From: Gemmatimonadota bacterium
GTDB taxonomy: Bacteria > JBHIER01 > G020348925
Direction: 5' to 3'
Assembly (NCBI GenBank): GCA_020348925.1
Contig: CP070758.1
Coordinates: 2,416,874-2,480,873 of the forward strand
Length of the DNA: 64,000 nucleotides
This document shows positions 36,221 through 44,774 of this stretch, piece after piece. The notes under the pieces were generated by a model that saw nothing but the letters and a program-made list of their open reading frames with translations, did not search any database and was not told the origin of the DNA. The translations under genes and the position numbers were made by a program. Each line of letters begins with the position of its first letter. Positions within the stretch are counted from its first letter, which is position 1.

Positions 36221-36463
36221 ATGTCCCTTGAGATCATAGGTCTTTTGGTGGGTGCGGCCATAATTGTTATTGAAACAATTATTCTGGCGATGTTGGTGCA
36301 TCACCTCAGAAAATTGAATGAGCATACAATGAAATTGGATTTTCACGTGAAGAAACTTGATACGTATTTTGATGAGCTTCATGAACACGCGCACTATTTG
36401 GAGAAAAATGTGGATCGCCTATGTTCCTGTGTTCTTCCTTCGGAAGAAGCCGAGGGAAATTGA
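36221..36463 (+). CDS. Small membrane protein with coiled-coil tail, unknown function
   Basis: 80 residues: one N-terminal transmembrane helix (about 4-26) followed by a charged coiled-coil segment rich in His and Lys (residues 28-66) and a CSC pair. It lies directly before the NADH:rubredoxin-type reductase (45 nt gap), so it may anchor it to the membrane (inference). No family recognised. Confidence 0.6.
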   Translation: MSLEIIGLLVGAAIIVIETIILAMLVHHLRKLNEHTMKLDFHVKKLDTYFDELHEHAHYLEKNVDRLCSCVLPSEEAEGN

Positions 36464-36508
36464 GAGGGAACCGCTCTGTCCAAGACGGTCGAAACAAAGG
36501 AGTAAACC

Positions 36509-37720
36509 ATGAGAGTAGTTATTATTGGAAATGGACCGGCTGGTATTACGGCGGCCAAAACGATTCGGGAGAGGGATTCTGAGATTGAAATCGAGATCTA
36601 TGCGGAAGAGAAGCACCCGTACTACTTCAGGCCGAAGCTTCCTGACCTTTTGGGTGGAACCGTCAAACCGAGTGAGATTTACGCCTATTCCGAAGCGTGG
36701 TACAGGCAACGGAACATCGAGGTCCATCTGGGAATCAGCGTCACCCAGATCGTCCCCTCCGATAAGGGCGTTGTTCTCGAGACGGGTGAGAGCGTACGCT
36801 ATGATAAACTGCTTTTGGCGACAGGGAGCCACTGTTTCGTTCCACCGATTCAAGGCGCCGATAAGAGCGGTGTGTTTACGTTGCGCACCATTGACGACGC
36901 AGTGGCAATCAAAGAGTATGCAAAAGATAAAAAACGTGCTATTGTCATTGGCGGGGGATTATTGGGGCTCGAAACGTCACGGGCATTACGCTCCCTTGGG
37001 CTTGAAATCACCGTCGTTGAGTTCTTACCACGGCTCTTGCCCCGCCAACTGGACGAGGAAGGTGCGTCCTTTTTAAAAACGAAGATGGAGGAGATGAGTA
37101 TCCAGGTGGTTCTGGATGCAGAGTCGGACGAGATTTTAGGGGAGGGGGGGGTGGCGGGTCTTCTATTGAAAGACGAAAGGATTGTGAACGGTGATGTGGT
37201 CCTCATATCGGCAGGTGTCCGGGCAAATGCAGAGATCGCCCGAAGGGCAGGCATCGCGGTCAATAAAGGTGTTGTCGTTGACGAGCATATGAAAACGAAT
37301 ATTGATGATATCTATGCGGCTGGTGATGTGACTGAATTTCAGGAGAGACTGTGGGGCATCATTCCGGCGGCCGTTGATCAGGCCAAGGTGGCGGCTGCCA
37401 ATATTGTGGGTCAGGATGAAGTCGAATATACGGGGACGGTACCATACACCACGCTCAAAGTTGTGGGTGTCGATCTCACTTCGATTGGCATTGTGAAACC
37501 GGAGGGAGAAGGATTCAAAGAAATCAGAAAGACGAAACCGCGGGAAGGTATTTACAAGAAGCTGGTGCTCCAGGACGGATATATTGTGGGGGCCATCTTT
37601 TTGGGTGACCGGGCCGACGTGACGCCGGCGAACAAGATCATCAATGAGAAGATAAACGTGGCGAAATACGCGAATCGGTTACTCGATGACGATTTTGATC
37701 TGAGGATCCTGATCCCATAG
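36509..37720 (+). CDS. Pyridine-nucleotide:FAD oxidoreductase (NADH-rubredoxin oxidoreductase-like)
   Basis: 403 residues with FAD-binding GNGPAGITAA at the start, NAD-binding GGGLLGLE (about residues 149-156) and YAAGDVTEF. It resembles the rubredoxin reductase/nitrite reductase NADH-domain family. It is the likely electron source for the rubredoxins and hence for rubrerythrin, SOR and FprA, though it lies 18 kb away. There is no fused rubredoxin domain. Confidence 0.8.
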   Translation: MRVVIIGNGPAGITAAKTIRERDSEIEIEIYAEEKHPYYFRPKLPDLLGGTVKPSEIYAYSEAWYRQRNIEVHLGISVTQIVPSDKGVVLETGESVRYDKLLLATGSHCFVPPIQGADKSGVFTLRTIDDAVAIKEYAKDKKRAIVIGGGLLGLETSRALRSLGLEITVVEFLPRLLPRQLDEEGASFLKTKMEEMSIQVVLDAESDEILGEGGVAGLLLKDERIVNGDVVLISAGVRANAEIARRAGIAVNKGVVVDEHMKTNIDDIYAAGDVTEFQERLWGIIPAAVDQAKVAAANIVGQDEVEYTGTVPYTTLKVVGVDLTSIGIVKPEGEGFKEIRKTKPREGIYKKLVLQDGYIVGAIFLGDRADVTPANKIINEKINVAKYANRLLDDDFDLRILIP

Positions 37721-38029
37721 GCCGGGGCAGTTCTGAACCGGAGTGCACCATGTCATCCGTCATCGTCTGGACGTTGCCGGATCTGAAAATGAAAAACCCA
37801 ACCAGACACTCCCCTTTAACATGCCCGCCCTTTTTAGCGAACGAATCATCATGAATCAATCTGAAAGTGCCAAGTTGGGCATATATTCATGGTATAGATT
37901 ATGAACTTTTTTCGGAGTTGTCAAGTCCTTTTTTAAGATCCTTGGAAAAATATTTTTTATCGTTGCCCGGAGGGTTGTGCCAGGCTTTTGGAGGCCTCTG
38001 CGAGGAGGGTCGTGCGCCGCAATCCTTTC

Positions 38030-38175
38030 ATCTCACCTCATCGTTGCGAGGATGAATGGTGGACGTGGCAATCTCCTTATCCCACCTCGTCATTGCCAGG
38101 AAAGCCGTGCGGAGCGCAGCATGACGAAGCAGTTTCCTTGTTCGAGAGAGATCACTTCACCTCTTTCGCAGTGAC
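38030..38175 (+). repeat. Interspersed CATTGCGAG-type repeat, copy 1
   Basis: Contains CATCGTTGCGAGG, GTCATTGCCAGG, GCCGTGCGGAGCGCAGC, ACGAAGCAGT, resembling the family at 63557. It lies in the gap 37721-38192, which also has an AT-rich stretch and no gene. Confidence 0.6.
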
Positions 38176-38192
38176 AGGTTTCTATGAATGTA

Positions 38193-39215
38193 CTATCTCC
38201 AGTCCCAAACATAATCGAGATCAGACTGGCTTGTAAGTTGCACGAATCCGGTCCCATCGATGTTGATCCGGTAGATATTGTGATCTCCGTCGCGGTCTGA
38301 GACGAAGGCGATGCTTTGACCGTCAGGGGCCCACAGAGGTTGACTGTCCGAAGCCGGATCGTAGGTGAGCTGGAATTGTTGTGATCCGTCTGCACGCATG
38401 ACATAGAGCTCCGGCTTTCCATTAATGAGGGAGGTGAAGGCGACCTTGCTCCCGTCCGGAGACCATCGGGCCTCAAGGTCGAACCGACCGTTGTTCGAAA
38501 TGTTGATAAGACCGGACCCGTCAGGACTCATCGTGTAGACGTCGCTCTGTCCCTCCCGACCGGAGAGGAAGAGAATACGGCTCCCATCCGGAGACCAGGT
38601 GGGGTAGAGGTCGTCGGCGGGGTGGTGTGAAAGATTGGCCAGATCGCCACCTTCTCGATTCACTCTATATATCTCACCGTGACCGTCGCGTTTCGACTGA
38701 AAAATTATAGAGTGGCCATCAGGTGACCAGGCACCATGGTCATCCGCCCCCGGATGATTTGTCACGTTTATAAACCAGGAGCCGCTCCCATCGACGGTGT
38801 AGATTTCCGAGTTGCCGTCACGATTCGAGGTGAATGCGATGATGTCTCCATCCGGAGACCAGATAGGCGAGAAATCGTGGGCGGGATTCTTCGTCAGGTT
38901 TCGTAGGTTTGAGCCGTCCGGATCCATGATCCAGATATCCGGAGGTCCGTTCTTCATCTCGCTGGCCTCGAAAGCGATCATGTCACCCTCAGGAGACCAG
39001 ACAGGGTTCCACTCCCATTGAGAGCTCTTGGTGAGGTTCGTCTGTCCGCTCCCGTCAGGATTCATGACAAAGATGTCATACGTTCCCTCCCGGTCTGAGA
39101 TGAATAGAATTCCTTCTCCGGATGGCACTGTCACCTCTGTCGGCTTCTTATCGCAGCTGAAGAATAGGACTATTGACAGGAGCAAAACAATCATTGAAAG
39201 CATAGTGTCTGTCAC
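38193..39215 (-). CDS. TolB-like beta-propeller lipoprotein
   Basis: 340 residues. Signal peptide with lipobox LFFSC near residue 20. The rest consists of about seven WD40-like/TolB blades, each with DPDGS..LT and WSPDGxxIAF repeats. Probably an outer-membrane or periplasmic lipoprotein with protein-binding propeller. GTG 39215 or ATG 39203 can start it. It stands alone. Confidence 0.8.
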   Translation of the reverse strand: MTDTMLSMIVLLLSIVLFFSCDKKPTEVTVPSGEGILFISDREGTYDIFVMNPDGSGQTNLTKSSQWEWNPVWSPEGDMIAFEASEMKNGPPDIWIMDPDGSNLRNLTKNPAHDFSPIWSPDGDIIAFTSNRDGNSEIYTVDGSGSWFINVTNHPGADDHGAWSPDGHSIIFQSKRDGHGEIYRVNREGGDLANLSHHPADDLYPTWSPDGSRILFLSGREGQSDVYTMSPDGSGLINISNNGRFDLEARWSPDGSKVAFTSLINGKPELYVMRADGSQQFQLTYDPASDSQPLWAPDGQSIAFVSDRDGDHNIYRINIDGTGFVQLTSQSDLDYVWDWR

Positions 39216-39504
39216 TTGAGTTTTTCTTGTGTCATGAAAAGGTTCCCAGCGCCTTTTCTCTGACCAAGGATACGATTGATTGTCAAAACAACGTCCACGA
39301 TATTCACGACACCGTCACCGTTGGAACAAGACGCCCTCCCAATTCTCCTCTGTTGTAATTTTTCTTTTTAAATTGTGGAGTCACCGTACCAACTAATTGC
39401 ATCTTCCCATCTTGTTTCAGCATTTGTCTGCGGCTCGTGAGGACACTCGGATTTCCTGTTCCCATGTTCGTAGACGGGAGGGTGAAACTCTTTCGAACTT
39501 TTTC

Positions 39505-42492
39505 CTATTTGAGGAAAACCATTCGTTTTGTATCTGAAAATTGACCTACCTCGATACGGTAAAAGTAAATCCCACTGGCCACCTCTCGTCCTTGACCGTC
39601 CCTTCCGTCCCAGGTGGCTGTGTGGGATCCCGCTTGCCGAGCTTCATCCACCAGTGTCCGCACCTCCTGGCCCAGAATATTAAAAACCTTCAAGGTGGTG
39701 TGGCTGGGAGATCTCATATCTGGAATCTGATATCTAATATCTGTCCGCGGGTTGAAGGGATTGGGGTAGTTTTGAAAAAGCCTGTACGTCTCCGGAGAAA
39801 TCTGGGCGACCTGCCCGGGAATGACTTCGGTCCTTTGTGTGCTGAAGTTGAAGACGTCCTCGCCGGTAAAGGGCTTTGTCACGATAAGACTCAGAATGGC
39901 ACCAGGTTGGGGATCGATGGGATCCTCATCCTCCGGACTGCTGAGGGTGATGCGCCACGTATAATCCGGAAAAGGTTCGGTCAGAATAATAACGTCACCA
40001 CTTGACCAGTCTTTCGAATCGTCTGTATCATGAATCATGAACTGTACCTTGTACTGCTCGGTGAGGTTTGAAATTTCAAAGGGGACCGGGATAAAATTGG
40101 TGATGGACGTATCCCCAGCAACTGTGAATCGAATTTCATAGTCCGCTGGGCGAGGTTGAAATCGCTGGATACGAAAGTCCCAATTGCAATCACCAGCAGT
40201 CCAGCCCGTCAGCGAATCGATGATGGAGATCGAGGTCCAATCCCTGATGAGTACCCGCAGGCCATCAAACTCCGGACTTTCGACCCTGCCCGTCATATCG
40301 ATCTGATCCCGGACCACGAATTGAGCCAGACCTCTATCGAAGATATTGTATATTTTCACGTCAGCTGTGTCGACGAAACCCAATTGATACGCGTGGCCGG
40401 TGAAGCGGGTGGAATCGACGACAAGAACGTGGACCTCACCGTTTCCGTGGCCGGAGATGTGCACGGCTTCGATTTCTGAACGCTCGTGAACGAGAGTGAA
40501 GTCACCGTTTGATATGTCTTCCCCGGTGGTGTCTCCGTCGGAGGCCACGACCCTGATCCTGGCACCATCGCCTGAGCCGCACACCCACGGGTCCCACAGA
40601 TAGCGACCGTCGTTCTCCTCATCGAGCGCAACGGACTCCCAGGCCGAATTCTCGGAGGAGCGGTAGAAGATGTCGATGGTCAGCTCATCCCCGTCGGCGT
40701 CCCGGGCCCACCATGCGATCTCAAAGACACCCTGGATGTTCTCGCCTCCGTTCGGGGAGAGGAGGCGTATTTCCGGCACGGCGTGACCGGGATTGTTGAT
40801 TGTGAAGAGTGAATCGGAACGGTCCTCGCCAGGGAGATACCCGTCTGTGGTTGAGACGGCAAGACAGTATTGGGTTCCATCCGGGACCTCCTCCGTATTC
40901 CAGGAGGCGAGACCGTCGTTTTCCTCTTTCGAGGCAATGGAGAACCAGGACGAGCCGCCGTCACTGCTGCCCCAGAGATCGACGGTTTCGAACGGCTGTT
41001 CCGTAATGCTGTGTGCGGTCCAGGAGATGTCCACCGGTCCAGCCAAAACCTCACCACCATTGGGTGAGAGGAGCGTCACCCCCTGTTGCCGAAACCCATA
41101 GTCGTACATGGCATGAGCGGTTTTCGTATTCAGTTTCATATCCTCTTCATCGTCGCCCATGACCAGTGCGAAGGCCACCTCTGTCGTGCCACCCGCTTCC
41201 AGAGCGAAAGGTCCGGTGGACATGAGGAAGGCACAATCAAGACCATTGGGATAGAGGCCGGGGATTTGTTCCCAGTCGTCGTAATGAGGATCGATCCGAC
41301 CCGCGGCGTCCGGATGGAAGTAGGCCTCCTGCTCCTCAGGGCGAAGATCGGTCGTATCGCCGCTCAGTACTTTGTATTGAATGAGCTCCTTGCGGAAAGC
41401 GGTCAATGCTCCGGGTCGGTCGTACCAGTCGAACCAGTGCCAGTCGGAGAGGCCCACTTCCTGGCCCGTCGTGTCCTTGGGGGATCCCAGCAGCGTGACA
41501 CCGGCGTAGGCCCGCCAGTTCGGTTCCGGCCTGAAATCGTATATAAAACCAAGATCGTAACGAATCGTATCCTCGGTCTCCGGGTCAACCTCCTTGAGCA
41601 AGAGTTTCGTCCAATCCTCATTATCGTTGACGGTCCCGCTTGAGTCGCGATCTTCGATATCGGCATCAAGGTACAGCCCGATGAACATGCCCTCATATTT
41701 GAAAAGACTCGTATTGATGGCCTTCGCCTTGAAAAAGAGTATATCCCGGGCATAGGACGCCTTGAAGGCGAAGGCGGCGACATCGCATTGCAGGCCGATG
41801 GAAAAGCCCTGGTCCAACTGCTCGTCGCGGTCGGCGTAGCCATCGTCGGTCATGCTGAAAAAGACCTCCTGGTCCGCAGCAAACACACCTTCAATGCCCT
41901 CTGTTGTCAGGGGGTCCACCGCCCAAAATCCCGGCCAGTGTCGTTCTCCAGGCGTGGCAATGAATATACCATGTCCGTCGAAGTACCCCTCAGGCCAGGT
42001 GGCAGGAAGGGTGCTCGTGGCCATAAGGGGAATGTCAGGGAATCTGGAGTGCGGGATGAGATCACCCGCGACAACATCTCCTGAATGGAACCAGCCCAGG
42101 GAGCCGAAACGGGGGCCCCAGTCCGATTGATCGGTGCCACCGTGGATCTGGGCTTCGGTGACGGTCGGTCCCTCAATACCGGGCGGATTCCAGGGCCCTT
42201 CGGGGATGCCGACCCAGAGGTTGAAACCGGCAATGTACCCGTACCCCTTGTACCAACCGCAGGGCAGATCTGGGACGGAATAACCGGACAATACCCAAGT
42301 ACCCAGTTGACCGTTGTTGTACACGGTGTGCACCAGTGTGCCGATGTCCAGAATACCTGCGGCCAAGTCGATGTCGTCCAAGACAGGTGAATGGGTTTCT
42401 GGGCTTAACTCCCTGGGAGCTGGACAAAGGGTTTCCGGCAGGGATATGAGAACGAGCGTAAAAATCATCCAGATGTATACGAACGTCTTCAC
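39505..42492 (-). CDS. Large secreted protein with FlgD-Ig/T9SS-type sorting domain
   Basis: 995 residues from GTG 42492, chosen because it precedes a signal peptide (KTFVYIWMIFTLVLISLPETLC). Central domains include Ig-like repeats (GGENIQGVFEIAWWARD) and many Tyr/Trp-rich strands. The C-terminal 85 residues form a sorting domain: QNYPNPFNPRT, FNILGQEVRTL, TWDGRDGQGREVASGIYFYRIEVG. No catalytic motif recognised. Confidence 0.8.
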   Translation of the reverse strand: MKTFVYIWMIFTLVLISLPETLCPAPRELSPETHSPVLDDIDLAAGILDIGTLVHTVYNNGQLGTWVLSGYSVPDLPCGWYKGYGYIAGFNLWVGIPEGPWNPPGIEGPTVTEAQIHGGTDQSDWGPRFGSLGWFHSGDVVAGDLIPHSRFPDIPLMATSTLPATWPEGYFDGHGIFIATPGERHWPGFWAVDPLTTEGIEGVFAADQEVFFSMTDDGYADRDEQLDQGFSIGLQCDVAAFAFKASYARDILFFKAKAINTSLFKYEGMFIGLYLDADIEDRDSSGTVNDNEDWTKLLLKEVDPETEDTIRYDLGFIYDFRPEPNWRAYAGVTLLGSPKDTTGQEVGLSDWHWFDWYDRPGALTAFRKELIQYKVLSGDTTDLRPEEQEAYFHPDAAGRIDPHYDDWEQIPGLYPNGLDCAFLMSTGPFALEAGGTTEVAFALVMGDDEEDMKLNTKTAHAMYDYGFRQQGVTLLSPNGGEVLAGPVDISWTAHSITEQPFETVDLWGSSDGGSSWFSIASKEENDGLASWNTEEVPDGTQYCLAVSTTDGYLPGEDRSDSLFTINNPGHAVPEIRLLSPNGGENIQGVFEIAWWARDADGDELTIDIFYRSSENSAWESVALDEENDGRYLWDPWVCGSGDGARIRVVASDGDTTGEDISNGDFTLVHERSEIEAVHISGHGNGEVHVLVVDSTRFTGHAYQLGFVDTADVKIYNIFDRGLAQFVVRDQIDMTGRVESPEFDGLRVLIRDWTSISIIDSLTGWTAGDCNWDFRIQRFQPRPADYEIRFTVAGDTSITNFIPVPFEISNLTEQYKVQFMIHDTDDSKDWSSGDVIILTEPFPDYTWRITLSSPEDEDPIDPQPGAILSLIVTKPFTGEDVFNFSTQRTEVIPGQVAQISPETYRLFQNYPNPFNPRTDIRYQIPDMRSPSHTTLKVFNILGQEVRTLVDEARQAGSHTATWDGRDGQGREVASGIYFYRIEVGQFSDTKRMVFLK

Positions 42493-42717
42493 AGAACTGC
42501 ATCCCTTTTTGGAACAGATGGAGTGGGGGGACTGCACGCAGTCATCCGATGCATTAATAATATGAACCGATCCCTTGTGTGTCAAGTCCATAATGGTCCA
42601 GGACAGGTTGCGCTCGCGTGTTCTGTTTTCACGGAGAGCAGTGAGGGTGTGTCGAGGAGGTGGAGACTGTAAAACCGGAATCTCCTTAGTAGAGAGGAAG
42701 TTGAGCCAACCGAGGGG

Positions 42718-42764
42718 ATTCCGGCACGGAGTTTACCCCCGTATTCTATTACGGGGGCCGGAAT
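42718..42764. other. Bulged hairpin between the two minus-strand genes
   Basis: CCCCCGTA (42736-42743) pairs with TACGGGGG (42750-42757), and an outer ATTCCGG (42718-42724) pairs with CCGGAAT (42758-42764), with an 11-nt asymmetric bulge. It lies just after the stop of the foldase gene, with no T-run, so a terminator or RNA-stability role is possible. Confidence 0.55.
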
Positions 42765-42786
42765 GACAGCTTGTGAATAAAGCAGG

Positions 42787-44595
42787 TTAGAAATACATGT
42801 TGCGGTAGTCTTTGATATCCGCTTTTTCCTTTAAGTCGTTAAACCACGCGGTATAGGTCTCGCTCTGCTTCTGTTGAAGGAGGGTCTGTTTCAGATTCTC
42901 CTTCTCCAGTTCGAAGGTCGCCTCGTCAATGGGCTGAAAATCCATCTTTTGAATGATGTAGAATCCCCGCGATGCTTCGATGACATCACTCAATTGATCC
43001 TGTTCCAGTGTGAAAGCGGTCCCGATAAAATTTTCGTCTCGCCCCACACCGGAGACATAGCCTGAACGCGCGAAGGGATCGGTCTCTTCTATTTCGAGGG
43101 AGCACGCGGCGGTCACCTGATCGAAGGTCAACCCTCTGGCCAATGAGTCGGCAATACTCCGGGCTTTGGCTTTTGCCAGGACCATTCGCTTTTCATTGAG
43201 GACGGCGGTCTTCACCTTGTCTCTCACGTCCTCCAGTGGTTGATAACCGGCCTCCGTCTCGTCGGCGAGGCGCAGGACGTAATAGGCCTTCTGATCCTCG
43301 TTGACATCGCTCGTCGCCCCAATTTTGGAATTGAAGGCAAAATTGACACCCCGCTGCATGTACCCGATGCCGGGAATATAGCCGGCCTGACCGAAGAAGC
43401 GCGTTTGCTGAACCTCGAGGCTGTCCAAGGCGGCCAGGGAGTCGAAACCGACCTCCTGGCAGGATTGGGCGAAATCCTCGGCAGCATATCTGAGTTTTTC
43501 CAGAGTAGCCTCACTGGCTTCGATTTTCAAGAGAATATGACTGGCTTTGACCTGCTCCTCGCCGTCCTCTTTTTTCCTGTCGGTGACTTTCAGGATGTGC
43601 CATCCGTACTGCGTCTGAATGGGCTCGGAGAGAGCGCCGATATCAAGACCGAAAGCGGCGTCTTCAAAGGGTTTGACCATATTGCCCCGCCCGAAGAACC
43701 CCAGGTCACCGCCGTTCTCCCGCGTGCCGATATCTTCGGAGTAGATACTGGCCAGTTCCGCAAAGTCCTCCCCGTTTGCGATTCTTTCGTGCAGCTCCTG
43801 GATCTCCCTTTTGACGTCGGCACTGTCCTCAGGGCTCGGATTCTTGTTGAATTGAACGTAGTCCAATTTACGCTGGGCCTCCTGGGTATATTCCTCTTTG
43901 TTGTTATTGTAATAGGCTAAAATCTCCTCGTCCGAGGCCTCATCGAGGGAGTCGACAAAGTCTCGAGCACCGAAGAACATGTACCGCACCTTGACCTTTT
44001 CATTCTTTTGAATATAGTCCTGGCGGACCTCGTTGTCGGTAACTCTGACAGTGGCCATAACCTGGTTCTGCAGTTTTTGGAGAGGCAAAAAGGCTCGAAA
44101 GTAATTCTCCACTTGAATCCAGGGAACCCTCGGATCGTCCAATGCCTGCTGAAATTTCGTCGTATCGAACTGTCCCTGTTCATTTTGAAAAATCTCTGCC
44201 TGTGTTATGTACTCAGGGGGGTTGTGACGGATGTGAAAGGAGATTTCTGGGTCCGAGACCGTAATGCCGCGTTTTACGATCTCCTGTCGTTGAAGGATGA
44301 CGGCGATAATGTCATCCCACGCTTTCTGAGAGGCCTGCTCGTAATCCCTTTCGGTCAGTTCGGTCTCGCCTCTCTGGGCTTTCATCTGTTGGATTGCCTG
44401 CCAGCGCGTATCACGAAAGGTTTCCCAGCGGACCTCCTGACCGTTTACTTCACCAATAACGCCGGCATTGCGGGCACTTCCTCCCCGGCCCGAGATGTCC
44501 AGACCCCATTGGAAAACGATGAATCCCACGAATCCGGCGAGGGCAATCCACAGGACTGTTTTCATAAAACCGGCCGATCGCATTTTTCCCATCAT
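42787..44595 (-). CDS. Membrane-anchored peptidyl-prolyl isomerase/foldase (PpiD/SurA-like)
   Basis: 602 residues. N-terminal transmembrane anchor (about 13-31), SurA-N-like helical region, then a parvulin-type domain with the NGGDLGFFGRGNMVKPFEDAAF and GWHILKVT signatures (about residues 300-345), and a second less complete parvulin-like segment (ASHILLK). It helps fold outer-membrane and secreted proteins in the periplasm, apt near the large secreted barrel and sorting-domain proteins. Confidence 0.88.
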   Translation of the reverse strand: MMGKMRSAGFMKTVLWIALAGFVGFIVFQWGLDISGRGGSARNAGVIGEVNGQEVRWETFRDTRWQAIQQMKAQRGETELTERDYEQASQKAWDDIIAVILQRQEIVKRGITVSDPEISFHIRHNPPEYITQAEIFQNEQGQFDTTKFQQALDDPRVPWIQVENYFRAFLPLQKLQNQVMATVRVTDNEVRQDYIQKNEKVKVRYMFFGARDFVDSLDEASDEEILAYYNNNKEEYTQEAQRKLDYVQFNKNPSPEDSADVKREIQELHERIANGEDFAELASIYSEDIGTRENGGDLGFFGRGNMVKPFEDAAFGLDIGALSEPIQTQYGWHILKVTDRKKEDGEEQVKASHILLKIEASEATLEKLRYAAEDFAQSCQEVGFDSLAALDSLEVQQTRFFGQAGYIPGIGYMQRGVNFAFNSKIGATSDVNEDQKAYYVLRLADETEAGYQPLEDVRDKVKTAVLNEKRMVLAKAKARSIADSLARGLTFDQVTAACSLEIEETDPFARSGYVSGVGRDENFIGTAFTLEQDQLSDVIEASRGFYIIQKMDFQPIDEATFELEKENLKQTLLQQKQSETYTAWFNDLKEKADIKDYRNMYF

Positions 44596-44718
44596 GGCTT
44601 TGTATCTCCTTTTACATGAACAAAATTCTCACTATACGACGCTCGACATAAAAACCTCATAAAGATACATTTTCACTTTGAAAATGCAAATCTTTTTTCA
44701 AGGGGCTTCAACTTAGCC

Positions 44719-44747
44719 TTGACCTTTTGAGAACAGGATATTATACT
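44719..44747 (+). promoter_or_regulatory. Promoter of the M23 peptidase operon
   Basis: TTGACC (44719-44724), 17-nt spacer, TATACT (44742-44747), 28 nt before the ATG at 44775, in the divergent gap. Confidence 0.65.
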
Positions 44748-44774
44748 TCAGAACATGCGACAGCGGGTGACCAT

